This document shows positions 33,006-42,833 of a DNA stretch of 64,000 nucleotides, piece after piece. Position 1 is the first letter of the stretch, and every line of letters begins with the position of its first letter. The notes beneath the pieces were generated by a model, which was not told the DNA's origin, searched no databases, and saw only the letters and a program-made list of their open reading frames with translations. The stretch covers positions 1 to 64,000 of the forward strand of contig NZ_NVQF01000021.1 of NCBI RefSeq assembly GCF_002592005.1, in the 5' to 3' direction. The translations under genes were made by a program, and so were the position numbers. This DNA comes from Mycolicibacterium palauense. Lineage in GTDB: Bacteria > Actinomycetota > Actinomycetes > Mycobacteriales > Mycobacteriaceae.

Positions 33006-35873
33006 TCACCCGTCGCGGGCCATGGAGCGCGCGACCACCCCTTGGGCCGGCCGCTGCCGCACCACCTGCGGCCACCAGAACCACTTGCCCAGCAGCGCGG
33101 CGATCGACGGCGTCATGAAGGCCCGGATCACCAGCGTGTCGAACAGCAGACCGAGCCCGATCGTCGAACCGACCTGGGCGATCACGGTCAGCTCGCTGAT
33201 CGACATCGACAGCATGGTGAACGCGAACACCAGCCCGGCCGCGGTCACCACCGACCCGCTGCCGCCCATCGCACGGATGATTCCGGTGTTGATGCCGGCG
33301 GGCAGTTCCTCCTTCATCCGCGCCACCAGCAGCAGGTTGTAGTCCGCGCCCACGGCCAACAGGATGATCACCGCCATCGCCATCACCATGAAGTGCAGTT
33401 CCAGCCCGATCAGGTGCTGCCACAACAACACCGACAGCCCGAACGACGCACCCAGCGACAGCACCACCGTGCCGACGATCACGGCCGCGGCCACCAGGCT
33501 CCGGGTGATCAGCAACATGATGATGAAGATCAGCGACAGCGCCGAGATACCGGCGATCAGCAGGTCGTAGTTGTTGCCCTCCTGCATGTCCTTGAACGCC
33601 GCCGCCGTGCCGGCCACGTAGATCCTGGACCCCTCCAGCGGCGTGCCCTTGATGGCCTCCTTGGCGGCCAGCTTGATCTTGTCGATGATCTTGATGCCCT
33701 CGGGCGTCAGCGGATCGCCGTCATGGGAGATGATGAACCGGATGGCCTTGCCGTCGGGGGAGATGAAGCTCTTCATGCCCCGCTTGAAGTCTTTGTTGTC
33801 GAAGATCGTCGGCGGCAGGTAGAAGGTGTCGTCGTTCTTGGATTCGTTGAACGCTTCCCCCATGGCGGTCTGGTTCTCCTGCATGGCGGCCATCTGATCC
33901 TGCAGACCCTTCTGGGTCTGGTACATGGTCAGCATCATGTTCCGCGCCGTCTCCATGGTCTGGATCGTCTGCGGCATCAGCGCGACGATCTGCGGCATCA
34001 GGGAGTCCAGGCGGTCCAGGTCGGGAAGCAGCTGCTCGATGTCACGGGTCATGATGTCGACACCGTCGAGGGTGTCGAACACCGAGCGCATCGCCCAGCA
34101 GACGGGGATGTCGTAACAGTGCGGTTCCCAGTAGAAGTAGTTGCGGATCGGCCGGATGAAATCGTCGAAGTCGGCGATGTGATCGCGCAGTTCCTGCACG
34201 TCGGCCACCATGTTGTGGGTCTTGCCGATCATGCTGTGGGTGGTCGCGCTCATCTCCTTCATGATCGCGATCATCTGGTTCGTCGTGTCGATCGTCTTCT
34301 GCATGTCGTCGGCCTGGACGAGCATGTCGGCCATCCGGGCCATCTGGTAGTCGCGGTTCATCGTCTGCAGCGTGCCGTTCATGCTCAGCTGCGCCGGGAT
34401 GGTGGAGAAGTCCAGCGGATCGCCCTGCGGGCGGGTGATCGCCTGGACGTTGCCGATGCCGGACTGGTCGAAGACCTCCTTGGCGATCTTGTCGATCACC
34501 AGGAAGTCCGCCGAGTTCCTGACGTCGTGGTCGGTCTCGATGAGCAGCAACTCCGGGTTCATCCGGGCGGGCCCGAAATGCCGTTCGGCCGCCGCGTAGC
34601 CCTCGTTGGCGGGCAGATCTGCAGGCTGGTAGTTGCGGTCGTTGTAGTTGGTCCGGTAGCCGGGCAGGGTCAGCAGACCGACCAGCGACAACGCGATCGT
34701 GGCCAGCAGGACCGGCGCGGGCCAGCGCACGACGATGGTGCCCAGTCGGCGCCAACCGCGGATGCGCATGGCGCGCCGGGGTTCCAGCACCTTGCCGAAC
34801 CGGCTGGCCACGGTGATCACCGCCGGTCCCAGGGTCAGCGCGGCGCTCACCGCGACCACCATCCCGACCGCCATCGGAACGCCCAGCGTCTGGAAATACG
34901 GCAGATGGGTGAACCGCAGGCAGAACGTGGCTCCGGCGATCGTCATGCCCGAGGCCAACACCACATGGGCGGTGCCGCGAAACATCGTGTAGTAGGCCGT
35001 CTCGCGATCCTCGCCCAGTGTCCTGGCTTCCTGGTAGCGGCCGATCAGGAAGATGGCGTAGTCGGTGGACGCCGCGATCGCCAGCGTGACCAGGAGGTTG
35101 GTCGCGAACGTCGATAGCTCGATCAGATTGTGAAAGCCCAGGAACGCCACCACGCCGCGCGCCGCGGACAGCTCGAGCACCACCATGACCAGCACCAGCA
35201 GCACCGTGATGATGGACCGGTAGACCAGCAGCAGCATGGTGATGATCACCGCGAACGTGAGCAGCTCGATGATCTGGATGCTGCGGTCGCCGGCGAGCTG
35301 GCGGTCGGCGAGCATCGCCGAGGCCCCCGTCACGTACACCTTGACCCCCGGCGGCGGAGCCATGCTGTCCACGAGGTCGGTCACCGAGCGCACCGACTCG
35401 TTGGCCAGGGTCTCGCCCATGTTGCCGGCCAGGAAGACCTGCACGTAGGCGGCCTTGCCGTCGTGGCTCTGCGCGCCGGCCTCGGTCAGCGGGTCGCCCC
35501 AGAAGTCCTGGACGTGCTCGACGTGCTTGGTGTCGGCCTCCAGCTTGGCGACCAGGTCGTTGTAGTACCGGTGCGCGGCGTCGCCGAGTGGTTCCTGACC
35601 CTCGAGCACGATCATCGCCGAGCTGTCGGAGTGGAACTCCTGGAAGTCGTTGCCGATGCGCTTCATCGCGATCACCGACGGCGCATCCTGCGGGCTCATC
35701 GAGACCGTGCGCATCTGCCCGACCACCTCAAGCTGCGGGACGGCCACATTGAGCACCGCCACCAGCGCGATCCAGCCGATGATGATCGGAATGGAGAAGC
35801 GCCGGATCCACAGCGGGATCCCCGAATGGGTGGCCGGGCGCCCGGAGGTGGTCTCGGCGGTGTCGGATTTCAC
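33006..35873 (-). CDS. MmpL-family RND transporter (MmpL4/5-like)
   Basis: A 955-aa inner-membrane transporter with the RND layout. TM1 (~residues 26-46) is followed by a large outside domain, a first bundle of helices (~195-375), a second outside domain (~400-750) that is Met/Gln-rich and coiled-coil-like ([20 protein letters not shown]), and a second bundle to residue ~930. Proton-relay Asp-Tyr pairs are visible in [13 protein letters not shown] and [12 protein letters not shown]. MmpL4/5 export siderophores and other small molecules; MmpL proteins generally move lipids to the envelope. The usual small partner gene mmpS is not adjacent. The GTG start at 35873 has only a weak ribosome site. 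Confidence 0.93.
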   Translation of the reverse strand: MKSDTAETTSGRPATHSGIPLWIRRFSIPIIIGWIALVAVLNVAVPQLEVVGQMRTVSMSPQDAPSVIAMKRIGNDFQEFHSDSSAMIVLEGQEPLGDAAHRYYNDLVAKLEADTKHVEHVQDFWGDPLTEAGAQSHDGKAAYVQVFLAGNMGETLANESVRSVTDLVDSMAPPPGVKVYVTGASAMLADRQLAGDRSIQIIELLTFAVIITMLLLVYRSIITVLLVLVMVVLELSAARGVVAFLGFHNLIELSTFATNLLVTLAIAASTDYAIFLIGRYQEARTLGEDRETAYYTMFRGTAHVVLASGMTIAGATFCLRFTHLPYFQTLGVPMAVGMVVAVSAALTLGPAVITVASRFGKVLEPRRAMRIRGWRRLGTIVVRWPAPVLLATIALSLVGLLTLPGYRTNYNDRNYQPADLPANEGYAAAERHFGPARMNPELLLIETDHDVRNSADFLVIDKIAKEVFDQSGIGNVQAITRPQGDPLDFSTIPAQLSMNGTLQTMNRDYQMARMADMLVQADDMQKTIDTTNQMIAIMKEMSATTHSMIGKTHNMVADVQELRDHIADFDDFIRPIRNYFYWEPHCYDIPVCWAMRSVFDTLDGVDIMTRDIEQLLPDLDRLDSLMPQIVALMPQTIQTMETARNMMLTMYQTQKGLQDQMAAMQENQTAMGEAFNESKNDDTFYLPPTIFDNKDFKRGMKSFISPDGKAIRFIISHDGDPLTPEGIKIIDKIKLAAKEAIKGTPLEGSRIYVAGTAAAFKDMQEGNNYDLLIAGISALSLIFIIMLLITRSLVAAAVIVGTVVLSLGASFGLSVLLWQHLIGLELHFMVMAMAVIILLAVGADYNLLLVARMKEELPAGINTGIIRAMGGSGSVVTAAGLVFAFTMLSMSISELTVIAQVGSTIGLGLLFDTLVIRAFMTPSIAALLGKWFWWPQVVRQRPAQGVVARSMARDG

Positions 35874-36098
35874 CCGCGCATCACCCGGTCACCGAAAGCG
35901 GATCGAGCCTGGTCAGCGACACCGGCGTGCACCGTGGGACGGCCTGGGATGCGCGACGTGCGGGATGGGCACTTTGGCTGTCCTCCCTCGCCGTGCCGCC
36001 AATGATCCGCCCCCTGTCTTACCAGACCGCGCCGCCGACCGGCACCTGTCTGCGCGTGCCGGCGCCGCGATCCCGGGCCCGCTCCTAGGCTGGCCTCG

Positions 36099-36707
36099 AT
36101 GAGCGAAGCCGACCGCGTTCGCTGGGACGAACGGTACACGGGGGGCGGCCCGACCGACCGCGAGCCGGGACCACCCACAGCGTTCGCACAGCACACCGAG
36201 GTGTTCGGCACCTCGGGCACGGCCCTGGAGCTGGCTTGCGGCGCAGGTCAGGCCAGTGTGTGGCTGGCCCTGCGGGGGTTGCGGGTCCACGGTGTCGACG
36301 TCTCGCCGGTGGCGGTGGCGCAGGCCCGCACGCTGGCCCGCCGGTGCGGGGTGGCGCAGCGTTGCCGGTTCAGCGTCGCCGACCTCGACGACGGCCTGCC
36401 GGCTGGCCTGACCGCCGGCCCGCCGGCCGACGTCATCCTGTGCCATCGGTTCCGCGACGCCCGGCTGGACCGGGCGATCATCGAGCGGCTGGCACCCGGC
36501 GGCCTGCTGGCCGTCGCGGCGCTCAGCGAAGTGGGTGCCCGGCCGGGGCCGTTCCGGGTCGCCGCGGGCGAACTGCCCGCCGCCTTCGCCGGCCTGACGG
36601 TCATCGACGCCGGGGAGGGCGACGGGCTGGCGTGGCTGCTGGCGCGCAAGGCGGGCTCACCGGCCGCGGTCACAGTGGTCGCGTCAACTCCTACGCCAAC
36701 TCCGTAG
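36099..36707 (+). CDS. Class I SAM-dependent methyltransferase
   Basis: A 202-aa methyltransferase of the Tellurite-resistance/TehB-like group. The N-terminal VRWDERYTGGG, SAM loop LELACGAGQASVWLALRG, acidic GVDVSPVAVAQA and post-I VILCHRFRD are present. The acceptor is unknown. It is divergent from MmpL (225-bp spacer with nothing recognisable) and its 3' end overlaps the VTT gene by 24 bp in convergent orientation. Confidence 0.88.
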   Translation: MSEADRVRWDERYTGGGPTDREPGPPTAFAQHTEVFGTSGTALELACGAGQASVWLALRGLRVHGVDVSPVAVAQARTLARRCGVAQRCRFSVADLDDGLPAGLTAGPPADVILCHRFRDARLDRAIIERLAPGGLLAVAALSEVGARPGPFRVAAGELPAAFAGLTVIDAGEGDGLAWLLARKAGSPAAVTVVASTPTPTP

Positions 36708-37385
36708 GCCCCGCCGCGCGGCGAACGCGCCGACGATGGCGGTCACGCACCACACCGCGATCGCCGCGTAGACCAGCGGGGCCGACAGGTCACCGATCGA
36801 GGCCCCCAGCGCGGTGTAGACGAAGGCCCGCGGCGCCGACCCGATGAACGCCCCGGCGGCCATCTGCCACAGCGGCACCCCGAATGCCCCGAAGGCGTAG
36901 GAGGCCAGCGCATCGGAGATTCCCGGGACGAAACGCTGGCCGACCACCGCCCACAGGCCGCCGCGCTCGATGAGCGTGTCGAGCCGGTCGGCACGCTCGG
37001 GGCCCAGCAGGGCGCGCGCGCTCTGGCGCCCGGCCCGGCGCCCGGCCAGGCTGGTGATCACCGCGGTTCCCACCGCCGCGCCGATCGTGACGAACGTGCC
37101 CAGCAGCGGGCCGAACAGCACGCCGCTGCCGGCGGCCAGGATGGGCCCGGGCACGAACACCGCACCCAGGGCGGCCGACACCACGACATAGAGCAGCGGT
37201 GCGAGCGGGCCCGCGGCGGCGACCGCGTCGCGGATCCCGCCGATGTCGATGACCCGGGCGATGGCCACCAGATAGAACAGCCCCAGCAGGAATCCGGCGA
37301 ACAGCGCCAACCGCAGGATGTGCCGCCACCGGGACGCGCTCTCGGGGGTCCCGGGGTTCTCGGGAGTATCGGGGGTCTCGACCAT
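36684..37385 (-). CDS. TVP38/TMEM64 (VTT, DedA-like) membrane protein
   Basis: A 233-aa inner-membrane protein with about five to six hydrophobic segments. The VTT core reads VFVPGPILAAGSGVLFGPLLG, then a re-entrant-type VGQRFVPGISDALASYAFG, with the typical final segments. Relatives flip phospholipids or keep membrane homeostasis. ATG 37385 is the start. It is divergent from the SIS operon, and the 161-bp spacer holds that operon's operator. Confidence 0.88.
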   Translation of the reverse strand: MVETPDTPENPGTPESASRWRHILRLALFAGFLLGLFYLVAIARVIDIGGIRDAVAAAGPLAPLLYVVVSAALGAVFVPGPILAAGSGVLFGPLLGTFVTIGAAVGTAVITSLAGRRAGRQSARALLGPERADRLDTLIERGGLWAVVGQRFVPGISDALASYAFGAFGVPLWQMAAGAFIGSAPRAFVYTALGASIGDLSAPLVYAAIAVWCVTAIVGAFAARRGLRSWRRS

Positions 37386-37467
37386 GTCGAGAAGCCATTG
37401 TCCGCGAGCCGGTGTCCCGCTCGGCGCCGTAACCCCGGCGCTACCGCGCGTCACCCCGACGAAACAG

Positions 37468-37483
37468 AAACGGTATACCGTTT
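37468..37483. promoter_or_regulatory. 16-bp perfect palindrome, likely GntR operator of cluster 2
   Basis: AAACGGTATACCGTTT is a perfect palindrome with a GTATAC centre, 64 bp upstream of the first cluster 2 gene. Such centres are common in operators of the FCD branch of GntR regulators, and the last gene of the cluster encodes one. The link is inferred. Confidence 0.7.
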
Positions 37484-37546
37484 GCCTCCTGTTGGTCCGC
37501 AGCCGGCCCGCGTCGAAGTGGTCCGCACCAACGCTGAGCAAAGGCG

Positions 37547-38803
37547 GTGTCCCTCCCGATGAGTGCTGTGGTGAGCCCGCTGCTGGACAGTCGGACCAGC
37601 CCGCTGGACGCCCGTCAACGAGCCGTCGTACGCCGCGTCTCCGACGCCGAGCGCGCCCACATCCTGGCCCTGCCCAGCAACGACCCGCTGGACGCCACAC
37701 TGCGCGCGCGGGTGCAGGCGACCGGACCGGAACTGTTCGGCCAGCCCGCCGCGATCCGCGAAACACTGCAGCTCAACTCCACCGTCCTGGATGGTATCGC
37801 CGAGCGTCTCTGCGACGGTGTACGCCGCGTGGCGCTGGTCGGCTGCGGCGACTCGCTGGCGGTCATGATCGCCGCCCGCCGCGCACTCGAACAGACCCTC
37901 GGGGTGCCGTGCGAACCCGTCCAGAGTCTCGAGTTCGCCTACTACCGGGCCGGACTGCTCGACCGGGGCACCGCGGTGATCGCCCTGTCGAGCTCGGGGG
38001 AGACCACCCGCACCGTGGAAGCGCTGCTGGTCGCCCAGAACGCCGGATCGTATACCGTCGCGCTGACCAATACCGTCGGTTCCACCCTGCATGCCGAGGC
38101 CGACGTCGCCCTGACCATTGAGGCGACCCGGGTCGGCTGGCCCACCCAGTCCTCCACCGCGGCCCTGGCGCTGCTGCTGGAGCTGGCGGTCCGGATCGGC
38201 GAGCGCCGCGACCCGGCCGGTGCGGCGCCGCTGCGCGCGGCCCTGGACGCCCTGCCCGACGCGATGGCCGGCGTGCTGCAGCGCATCGACCCGCAGATCG
38301 CCGGCATCGCCGAACACGAGGTCGCCGCCGGGGTACAGACGGTGTTGTTCTCCGGCGCGGGCCCCAATCTGGCCTCGGCGATCGTCGGGGCGGCCAAGGT
38401 CAAGGAGTGCACCACCCTGCACGCGATCGACATCCAGGTCGAGGAGTACCACCACTACAACTCGCAGAAGGCCGGCGAGCCGCTGTTCGTGCTGGCGCCG
38501 TCGGGGCCCTCGGTGCCGCGGGCCGTCGACACCGCCACCGACGCGCTGCGCTGGGGCGGGCGGCTCTACGTGGTCACCACCGACGGCGAGGGCGCCTTCG
38601 GAGAGCTGGCCGGCGAGGACCGGTTGATACCGCTCCCGGCCGTGCCCGAGCCGCTGTCCCCGCTGCTCTATCTGCTGCCGGCCCAGCTGGTCGGCTACCA
38701 CCTCGGGCTCAGCTGCTACGCGGCGGCCAGCCGGGCGGTGGGCGCCAACCATGCCCGGCCCGAACATGCCGGGCCCGAACAGGACAGCGGCGCCGATGAC
38801 TGA
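37547..38803 (+). CDS. Double-SIS-domain sugar-phosphate deglycase/isomerase-like protein
   Basis: A 418-aa protein with two SIS domains in the arrangement of GlmS-isomerase, AgaS and FrlB. The linker-in QPAAIRETLQLN resembles the segment before SIS 1. SIS 1 (~85-200) has VALVGCGDSLAVMIAARRAL and ALSSSGETTRTVEAL; SIS 2 (~260-390) has VLFSGAGPNLASAIVGAAKVKE and the catalytic-type EEYHHY. FrlB-type members split fructosamine-6-phosphates. GTG 37547 follows AAAGGCG; ATG 37559 is possible. The C-terminal tail holds a 15-bp repeat. It overlaps the kinase gene by 8 bp. Confidence 0.87.
   Translation: MSLPMSAVVSPLLDSRTSPLDARQRAVVRRVSDAERAHILALPSNDPLDATLRARVQATGPELFGQPAAIRETLQLNSTVLDGIAERLCDGVRRVALVGCGDSLAVMIAARRALEQTLGVPCEPVQSLEFAYYRAGLLDRGTAVIALSSSGETTRTVEALLVAQNAGSYTVALTNTVGSTLHAEADVALTIEATRVGWPTQSSTAALALLLELAVRIGERRDPAGAAPLRAALDALPDAMAGVLQRIDPQIAGIAEHEVAAGVQTVLFSGAGPNLASAIVGAAKVKECTTLHAIDIQVEEYHHYNSQKAGEPLFVLAPSGPSVPRAVDTATDALRWGGRLYVVTTDGEGAFGELAGEDRLIPLPAVPEPLSPLLYLLPAQLVGYHLGLSCYAAASRAVGANHARPEHAGPEQDSGADD
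38750..38779 (+). repeat. 2 x 15-bp tandem repeat at the end of the SIS gene
   Basis: CATGCCCGGCCCGAA and CATGCCGGGCCCGAA differ at one base. They encode part of the charged C-terminal tail (HARPEHAGPEQ), outside the SIS folds. Confidence 0.85.
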
Positions 38804-39701
38804 CCGACCCACCGTGGTGTGCATCGGCAACCTCACCCTCGACGAGGCGGTCGCCCCCGGCGGCGAGCGTGTCGGCTCCGTCGGCGGGGACGCGCTCTTC
38901 GCCGCGCTCGGAGCCCGGCTGGCCGGCGCCGACGCGACGATCCTGGCGCCGCTGGGCAACGACGCCACCCCCGAACTGCTGGCGGCCCTCGACGCCGCCG
39001 GGACCGACCCCGCCATCCTGCCGCGCCGCGACCTGCCCACCGTGCGCAACGAAGTGCGCTACGACGCGGCCGGCGGCCGGGCGTGGGATCTCGTTCACGG
39101 CGAGGAGCACTTCGAGGCGATGTCGGTGCATCCCGCCGACGTGCCCGCCGGCGCACTGGCCGCCTCGGGCGTGCTGATGTCGGCGATGGCGCTGCACGCC
39201 CAGCTGGCCCTGGCCGCCTGGATGCGGGCCAACACCGCCGCGACGCTGTACTTCGACCCGCAGGAGGACTACATCGCCGGCAACGTGGCCGCCCTGCGCG
39301 ACGCGGTGCGCACCTGTGATGTGTTCCTGCCCAGCCAGATCGAGGCCTGCGCGCTGGCCGGCACGGCCGACCCGTACCGGGCCGCGGCCACCTTCCTGGA
39401 CCTGGGCCCCCAGGTGGTGGTGGTCAAACTGGCGGCCGCCGGCGCCCTGGTGGCCACCCGGCGGCAGCACCGTGCCGTCCTGGTGCCCACCGACGTCGTC
39501 GCCCCGGTGGACGCCACCGGGGCCGGCGACGCGTTCTGCGGCGCCTTCACCGCCGAACACCTGCGCAGCGGCGACGCCCTGGCCGCGGCCAGAACCGGTG
39601 CCGCCGTGGCCCGCATCGCCGTCAGCGCCGCCGGGGTGGGCGGTCTGCTGGCCGCGGTACAGAACTCTCCGGACGGCCGACTCCCGGGGTTGTCCCGATG
39701 A
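38796..39701 (+). CDS. PfkB-family carbohydrate kinase
   Basis: A 301-aa ribokinase-family enzyme. The N-terminal VVCIGNLTLDEAVAPGGERV and SVGGDALFAALGARLAGAD carry the Gly-Gly substrate site; the C-terminal DATGAGDAFCGAF holds the catalytic Asp. In frl-type pathways the PfkB kinase phosphorylates the imported sugar-amine before the SIS deglycase acts, which fits the upstream gene. The exact sugar is unknown. It overlaps both neighbours (8 and 4 bp). Confidence 0.9.
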   Translation: MTDRPTVVCIGNLTLDEAVAPGGERVGSVGGDALFAALGARLAGADATILAPLGNDATPELLAALDAAGTDPAILPRRDLPTVRNEVRYDAAGGRAWDLVHGEEHFEAMSVHPADVPAGALAASGVLMSAMALHAQLALAAWMRANTAATLYFDPQEDYIAGNVAALRDAVRTCDVFLPSQIEACALAGTADPYRAAATFLDLGPQVVVVKLAAAGALVATRRQHRAVLVPTDVVAPVDATGAGDAFCGAFTAEHLRSGDALAAARTGAAVARIAVSAAGVGGLLAAVQNSPDGRLPGLSR

Positions 39702-40414
39702 CCCGGATCACCGTCATCAACCCCAACACCTCCGCGGCGCTGACCGACGCGATCGGCGGGGCCGCCCGCGCGGTCGCCGCCCCGCACGTCCGGGTCCGCG
39801 CGGTGGCACCCACGGTCGGGGTGTCGAGCGTGGAAAGCCACGCCGAGGAGGCGATCGCCGCGCTGGGGGTCCTCGAACAGGTCCGCGAACACCGCGACGA
39901 CACCGACGCCTTCGTCGTCGCCTGCTTCGGTGACACCGGGGTGGCACCCGCCCGTGAACTGGCCGGTTGCCCCGTCGTCGGGATGACCGAGGCCGCGCTG
40001 CAGACCGCCAGCCTGCTGGCGCACCGATTCTCCATCCTGACGCTGCCGCCGCGGACCATCGCGCACTCCGAACGGGTGATCGCAACCCTCGGGTTGGGAC
40101 ACCGGTGCACGGTGGCCGCCGTCGACGTCGCGGTCGGCGATCTGGTCGACGGGTCGGCGCACCTGCTGCAGGCGTTCACCGTGGCTGCCAGCGCCTCGAT
40201 GGAGCGGGACGGCGCGGAGGCCGTCGTGCTGGGCTGTGCCGGGCTGGCCGAACTGGCCCGACCGTTGTCCGAACGGCTGTCGGTGCCCGTGATCGACGGG
40301 GTCGCCGCGGGCGTCGGCATCGCCGCCGGCCTGGTCGCGATGGGGCTGAACACCTCGCGCGCCGGCGCCTTCGCCGCGGTGCAGCTGCCCGACTACCGGC
40401 TGGAGACGTCATGA
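39698..40414 (+). CDS. Hydantoin/Asp-Glu racemase-family protein
   Basis: A 238-aa protein of the hydantoin racemase branch. It starts with TRITVINPNTSAALTDAI and has both catalytic cysteines, in VACFGDTG and LGCAGLAEL. Members invert the stereocentre of 5-substituted hydantoins, or of Asp/Glu, without a cofactor. Together with the two ring-opening enzymes that follow it suggests a chiral cyclic ureide or imide as substrate. It overlaps its neighbours by 4 bp on each side. Confidence 0.9.
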   Translation: MTRITVINPNTSAALTDAIGGAARAVAAPHVRVRAVAPTVGVSSVESHAEEAIAALGVLEQVREHRDDTDAFVVACFGDTGVAPARELAGCPVVGMTEAALQTASLLAHRFSILTLPPRTIAHSERVIATLGLGHRCTVAAVDVAVGDLVDGSAHLLQAFTVAASASMERDGAEAVVLGCAGLAELARPLSERLSVPVIDGVAAGVGIAAGLVAMGLNTSRAGAFAAVQLPDYRLETS

Positions 40415-41940
40415 GCGTGCTGTTGCGGCGGGTCCACGTCTTCGACGCCGCGGCGCCGGAGGCCATGACCGGGCCCACCGACGTGCTTGTCGCCGGTGAC
40501 CGCATCGCCGCCGTCGGCGACGACGTGGCGGCGCCGCCGGAGGCGAGGGTGATCGACGGCGCCGGGCGGTATCTGGTGTTGCCCGGGCTGATCAACGCGC
40601 ACTTCCACTCCCCGGCCAACCACCTCAAGGGTTCGGTGCCCAGCATGCCGCTGGAGCTGTTCATGCTCTACGAGTCCCCGGTGGACCCCGCCCTGGAGCC
40701 CACCCCCCGGGAGGCCTACCTGCGGACCATGCTCGGGGCCATCGAGATGCTGCACAACGGGATCACCTGTGTGCAGGATGACGCGTTCTTCATGCCCCAC
40801 CCACGGCCCGAGATCATCGACGCGGTGGTATCGGCCTACCGCGACAGCGGAATCCGGGCCTTCGTCGCGCTGGACCAACCCGAACTCACCGAGGCCGAGA
40901 AGCTGCCGTTCGTCGGTGAGCTCGCCGCCGGGCAGCGCCGCGAACTCGACCGGCCCGCACCGGCGGGCGCGGCGCAACTGCTGGCCGGCTACGAGCACCT
41001 GATCGGCACCTGGCACGGTGCCGCGCAGGACCGCATCCGCGCCGCGGTGTCCATCTCCGCGCCCCAGCGGGTCAGTCTGGACTATTTCGCCGCCCTGGAC
41101 GATCTCGCCGAACGGCACGGCATCCCGCTCTACGCCCACATGCTGGAGACCAAGGTGCAACGCACGCTGATCACCGAGCAGGCCCGCTTCGGCGGCCGCT
41201 CGCTGGTCGGCTACACCGCGGCCGCCGGGCTGCTCAAGCCGCACACCAACGTCATCCACGCCGTGTGGGTCGACGACACCGACCTGACCGACATCGCCGC
41301 GGCCGGAGCGACCGTCGTGCACAACCCGGTCAGCAACCTGCGGCTGGGCAGCGGGGTGGCGCCCTGGCGGGCCCTGCTGGACCACGGAGTGCCGGTCGCG
41401 CTGGGCACCGACGAGGCCATCTGCGACGACAGCATCAACATCTGGACCGTGGCCAAGACCGCCGGGCTGATCCACAACATCTCCGGTGCCGACTGCGGCC
41501 AATGGCCCACGCCCACAGAGGTTCTCGACGCCCTCTGGCGCGGCGGGGCGCGCGCGGTGCGCCGGCCCGAGGACCTCGGCGCCGTCGTGCCCGGCATGCT
41601 CGCCGACCTCGTCTGCGTCGACCTGCACTCGCTGGCCTTCACTCCGCTCAACGATCTGCGCGAACAGCTGGTGCACTGCGAGGACGGACGCGACGTGGTG
41701 CTGACCATGGTGGCCGGCCGCATCGTCATCGAGGACGGGCGGCTCACCACCGTCGACGAGCCCGCGCTGCTGGCCGAGGCGCGGGAACTGTTCGCCCGCA
41801 AGCGACCCGCCGTCGAGACCGCCCGCGCCCGGGCCGCCGGACTGCTACCCGCCTACCGGCACATCGTTGAGCGCGCCGCCGGCACCGACGTGGGGTTCAC
41901 CCGTTGGGTGGGTGCGCACAACGGAAGGTCGCCGTCATGA
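40411..41940 (+). CDS. Amidohydrolase of the cytosine deaminase/chlorohydrolase (AtzB/TrzN-like) group
   Basis: A 509-aa metal hydrolase. The metal motifs are GLINAHFHS (HxH), PLYAHMLET (His), NVIHAVWV (His) and LGTDEAICDD (Asp). This set is typical of enzymes that remove amino groups from N-heterocycles such as triazines, guanine or cytosine, using one metal. It is longer than the usual ~450 residues because of a C-terminal helical tail (ELFARKRPAVETARARA). It overlaps both neighbours by 4 bp. Confidence 0.92.
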   Translation: MSVLLRRVHVFDAAAPEAMTGPTDVLVAGDRIAAVGDDVAAPPEARVIDGAGRYLVLPGLINAHFHSPANHLKGSVPSMPLELFMLYESPVDPALEPTPREAYLRTMLGAIEMLHNGITCVQDDAFFMPHPRPEIIDAVVSAYRDSGIRAFVALDQPELTEAEKLPFVGELAAGQRRELDRPAPAGAAQLLAGYEHLIGTWHGAAQDRIRAAVSISAPQRVSLDYFAALDDLAERHGIPLYAHMLETKVQRTLITEQARFGGRSLVGYTAAAGLLKPHTNVIHAVWVDDTDLTDIAAAGATVVHNPVSNLRLGSGVAPWRALLDHGVPVALGTDEAICDDSINIWTVAKTAGLIHNISGADCGQWPTPTEVLDALWRGGARAVRRPEDLGAVVPGMLADLVCVDLHSLAFTPLNDLREQLVHCEDGRDVVLTMVAGRIVIEDGRLTTVDEPALLAEARELFARKRPAVETARARAAGLLPAYRHIVERAAGTDVGFTRWVGAHNGRSPS

Positions 41941-42833
41941 CCGGAGCGGCCGGATACGCCTACAGTCCCATCACCGAACGACCGGCCGGCAGCTGGCCCA
42001 ACGGGAAACGGCTGGCCCTCGTCGTCTGCGTCGGGGTCGAGTCCTACCGCTTCGGCGACGGGCACACCGAGGACATCATGCCCGGGGTGCCCGCACCCGA
42101 CCGGGTCAACACCGCCTGGCGCGACTACGGGAACCGGGTCGGCGCCTTCCGGCTCTTCGACCGCCTCGCGGCCCTGGGGATCCCGCCGACCGTGCTGCTG
42201 AACACCGACGTCTACGACGAGGCGCCGGCGGTGCTGGCCGCCGCGCGGCGGGTCGGCGCGGAGGTGGTCGGGCACGGCCGCTCCAACTCCGATGTGCTGT
42301 CCGGGATGACGCCGGCCGACGAACGCCGCTACCTGGCCGACGTCGCCGAGCGTATCCGCACCCAGGAGGGCGCCGCGCCGGGCGGATGGTCCAGCCCGTG
42401 GCTGAGCCACTCACCGGACACACTGAACCTGCTGGCCGGCACCGGCTACCGCTACCTGCTGGACCTGCGCCCCGACGACCAGCCCGTCTGGATCCACACC
42501 GCCTCGGGCCCGCTGCTGGCCATCCCGTACAACGCCGAGCTCAACGACTCCACGACGATGATCGGCCGGCAGGCCTCCGCCCGGGAGTTCGAGGCGATGA
42601 TCGACGACGAATTTGCCGAACTGTCCCGCGCCGCGAGCCGGCAACCGCTGGTGATGTCGGTGGTGCTGCACAGTTTCATCACCGGTGTGCCGTTCCGGCT
42701 GGCCGCGGTCGGCCGGGCCCTGGAACGGATCGCCGCCGCCGAGAGCGTGTGGCCGACCACCCCGGCCCAGATCCACCGCGCGGTGGTCGAATCCGCGGCG
42801 GCTCCGCCCGCGGTCACGGAGGTGAGCACGTGA
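41937..42833 (+). CDS. PuuE-like polysaccharide-deacetylase-fold cyclic amidase
   Basis: A 298-aa protein of the NodB-fold branch that contains PuuE allantoinase and cyclic imide hydrolases rather than true chitin deacetylases. It shows YSPITERPAGSWPNGKRLAL, PAPDRVNTAWRDYGNRVG, EVVGHGRSNSD and VVLHSFITGVPFRLAAV. It likely opens a cyclic ureide or imide without the DxHxH metal site of ordinary amidohydrolases. It overlaps the amidohydrolase upstream and the ABC ATPase downstream by 4 bp each. Confidence 0.88.
   Translation: MTGAAGYAYSPITERPAGSWPNGKRLALVVCVGVESYRFGDGHTEDIMPGVPAPDRVNTAWRDYGNRVGAFRLFDRLAALGIPPTVLLNTDVYDEAPAVLAAARRVGAEVVGHGRSNSDVLSGMTPADERRYLADVAERIRTQEGAAPGGWSSPWLSHSPDTLNLLAGTGYRYLLDLRPDDQPVWIHTASGPLLAIPYNAELNDSTTMIGRQASAREFEAMIDDEFAELSRAASRQPLVMSVVLHSFITGVPFRLAAVGRALERIAAAESVWPTTPAQIHRAVVESAAAPPAVTEVST

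Noticed and set aside
32791-33423. N-terminal extension of the acetamidase through the minisatellite
   Set aside because: The extension is Arg/Thr/Pro-rich, coded by the 51-bp repeat and by sequence antisense to MmpL; a good ribosome site and family-type start exist at 32790.
38049-38060. GTATAC inside the SIS gene as a second cluster 2 operator
   Set aside because: CGTATACCG here lacks the flanking palindrome arms and sits in coding sequence.
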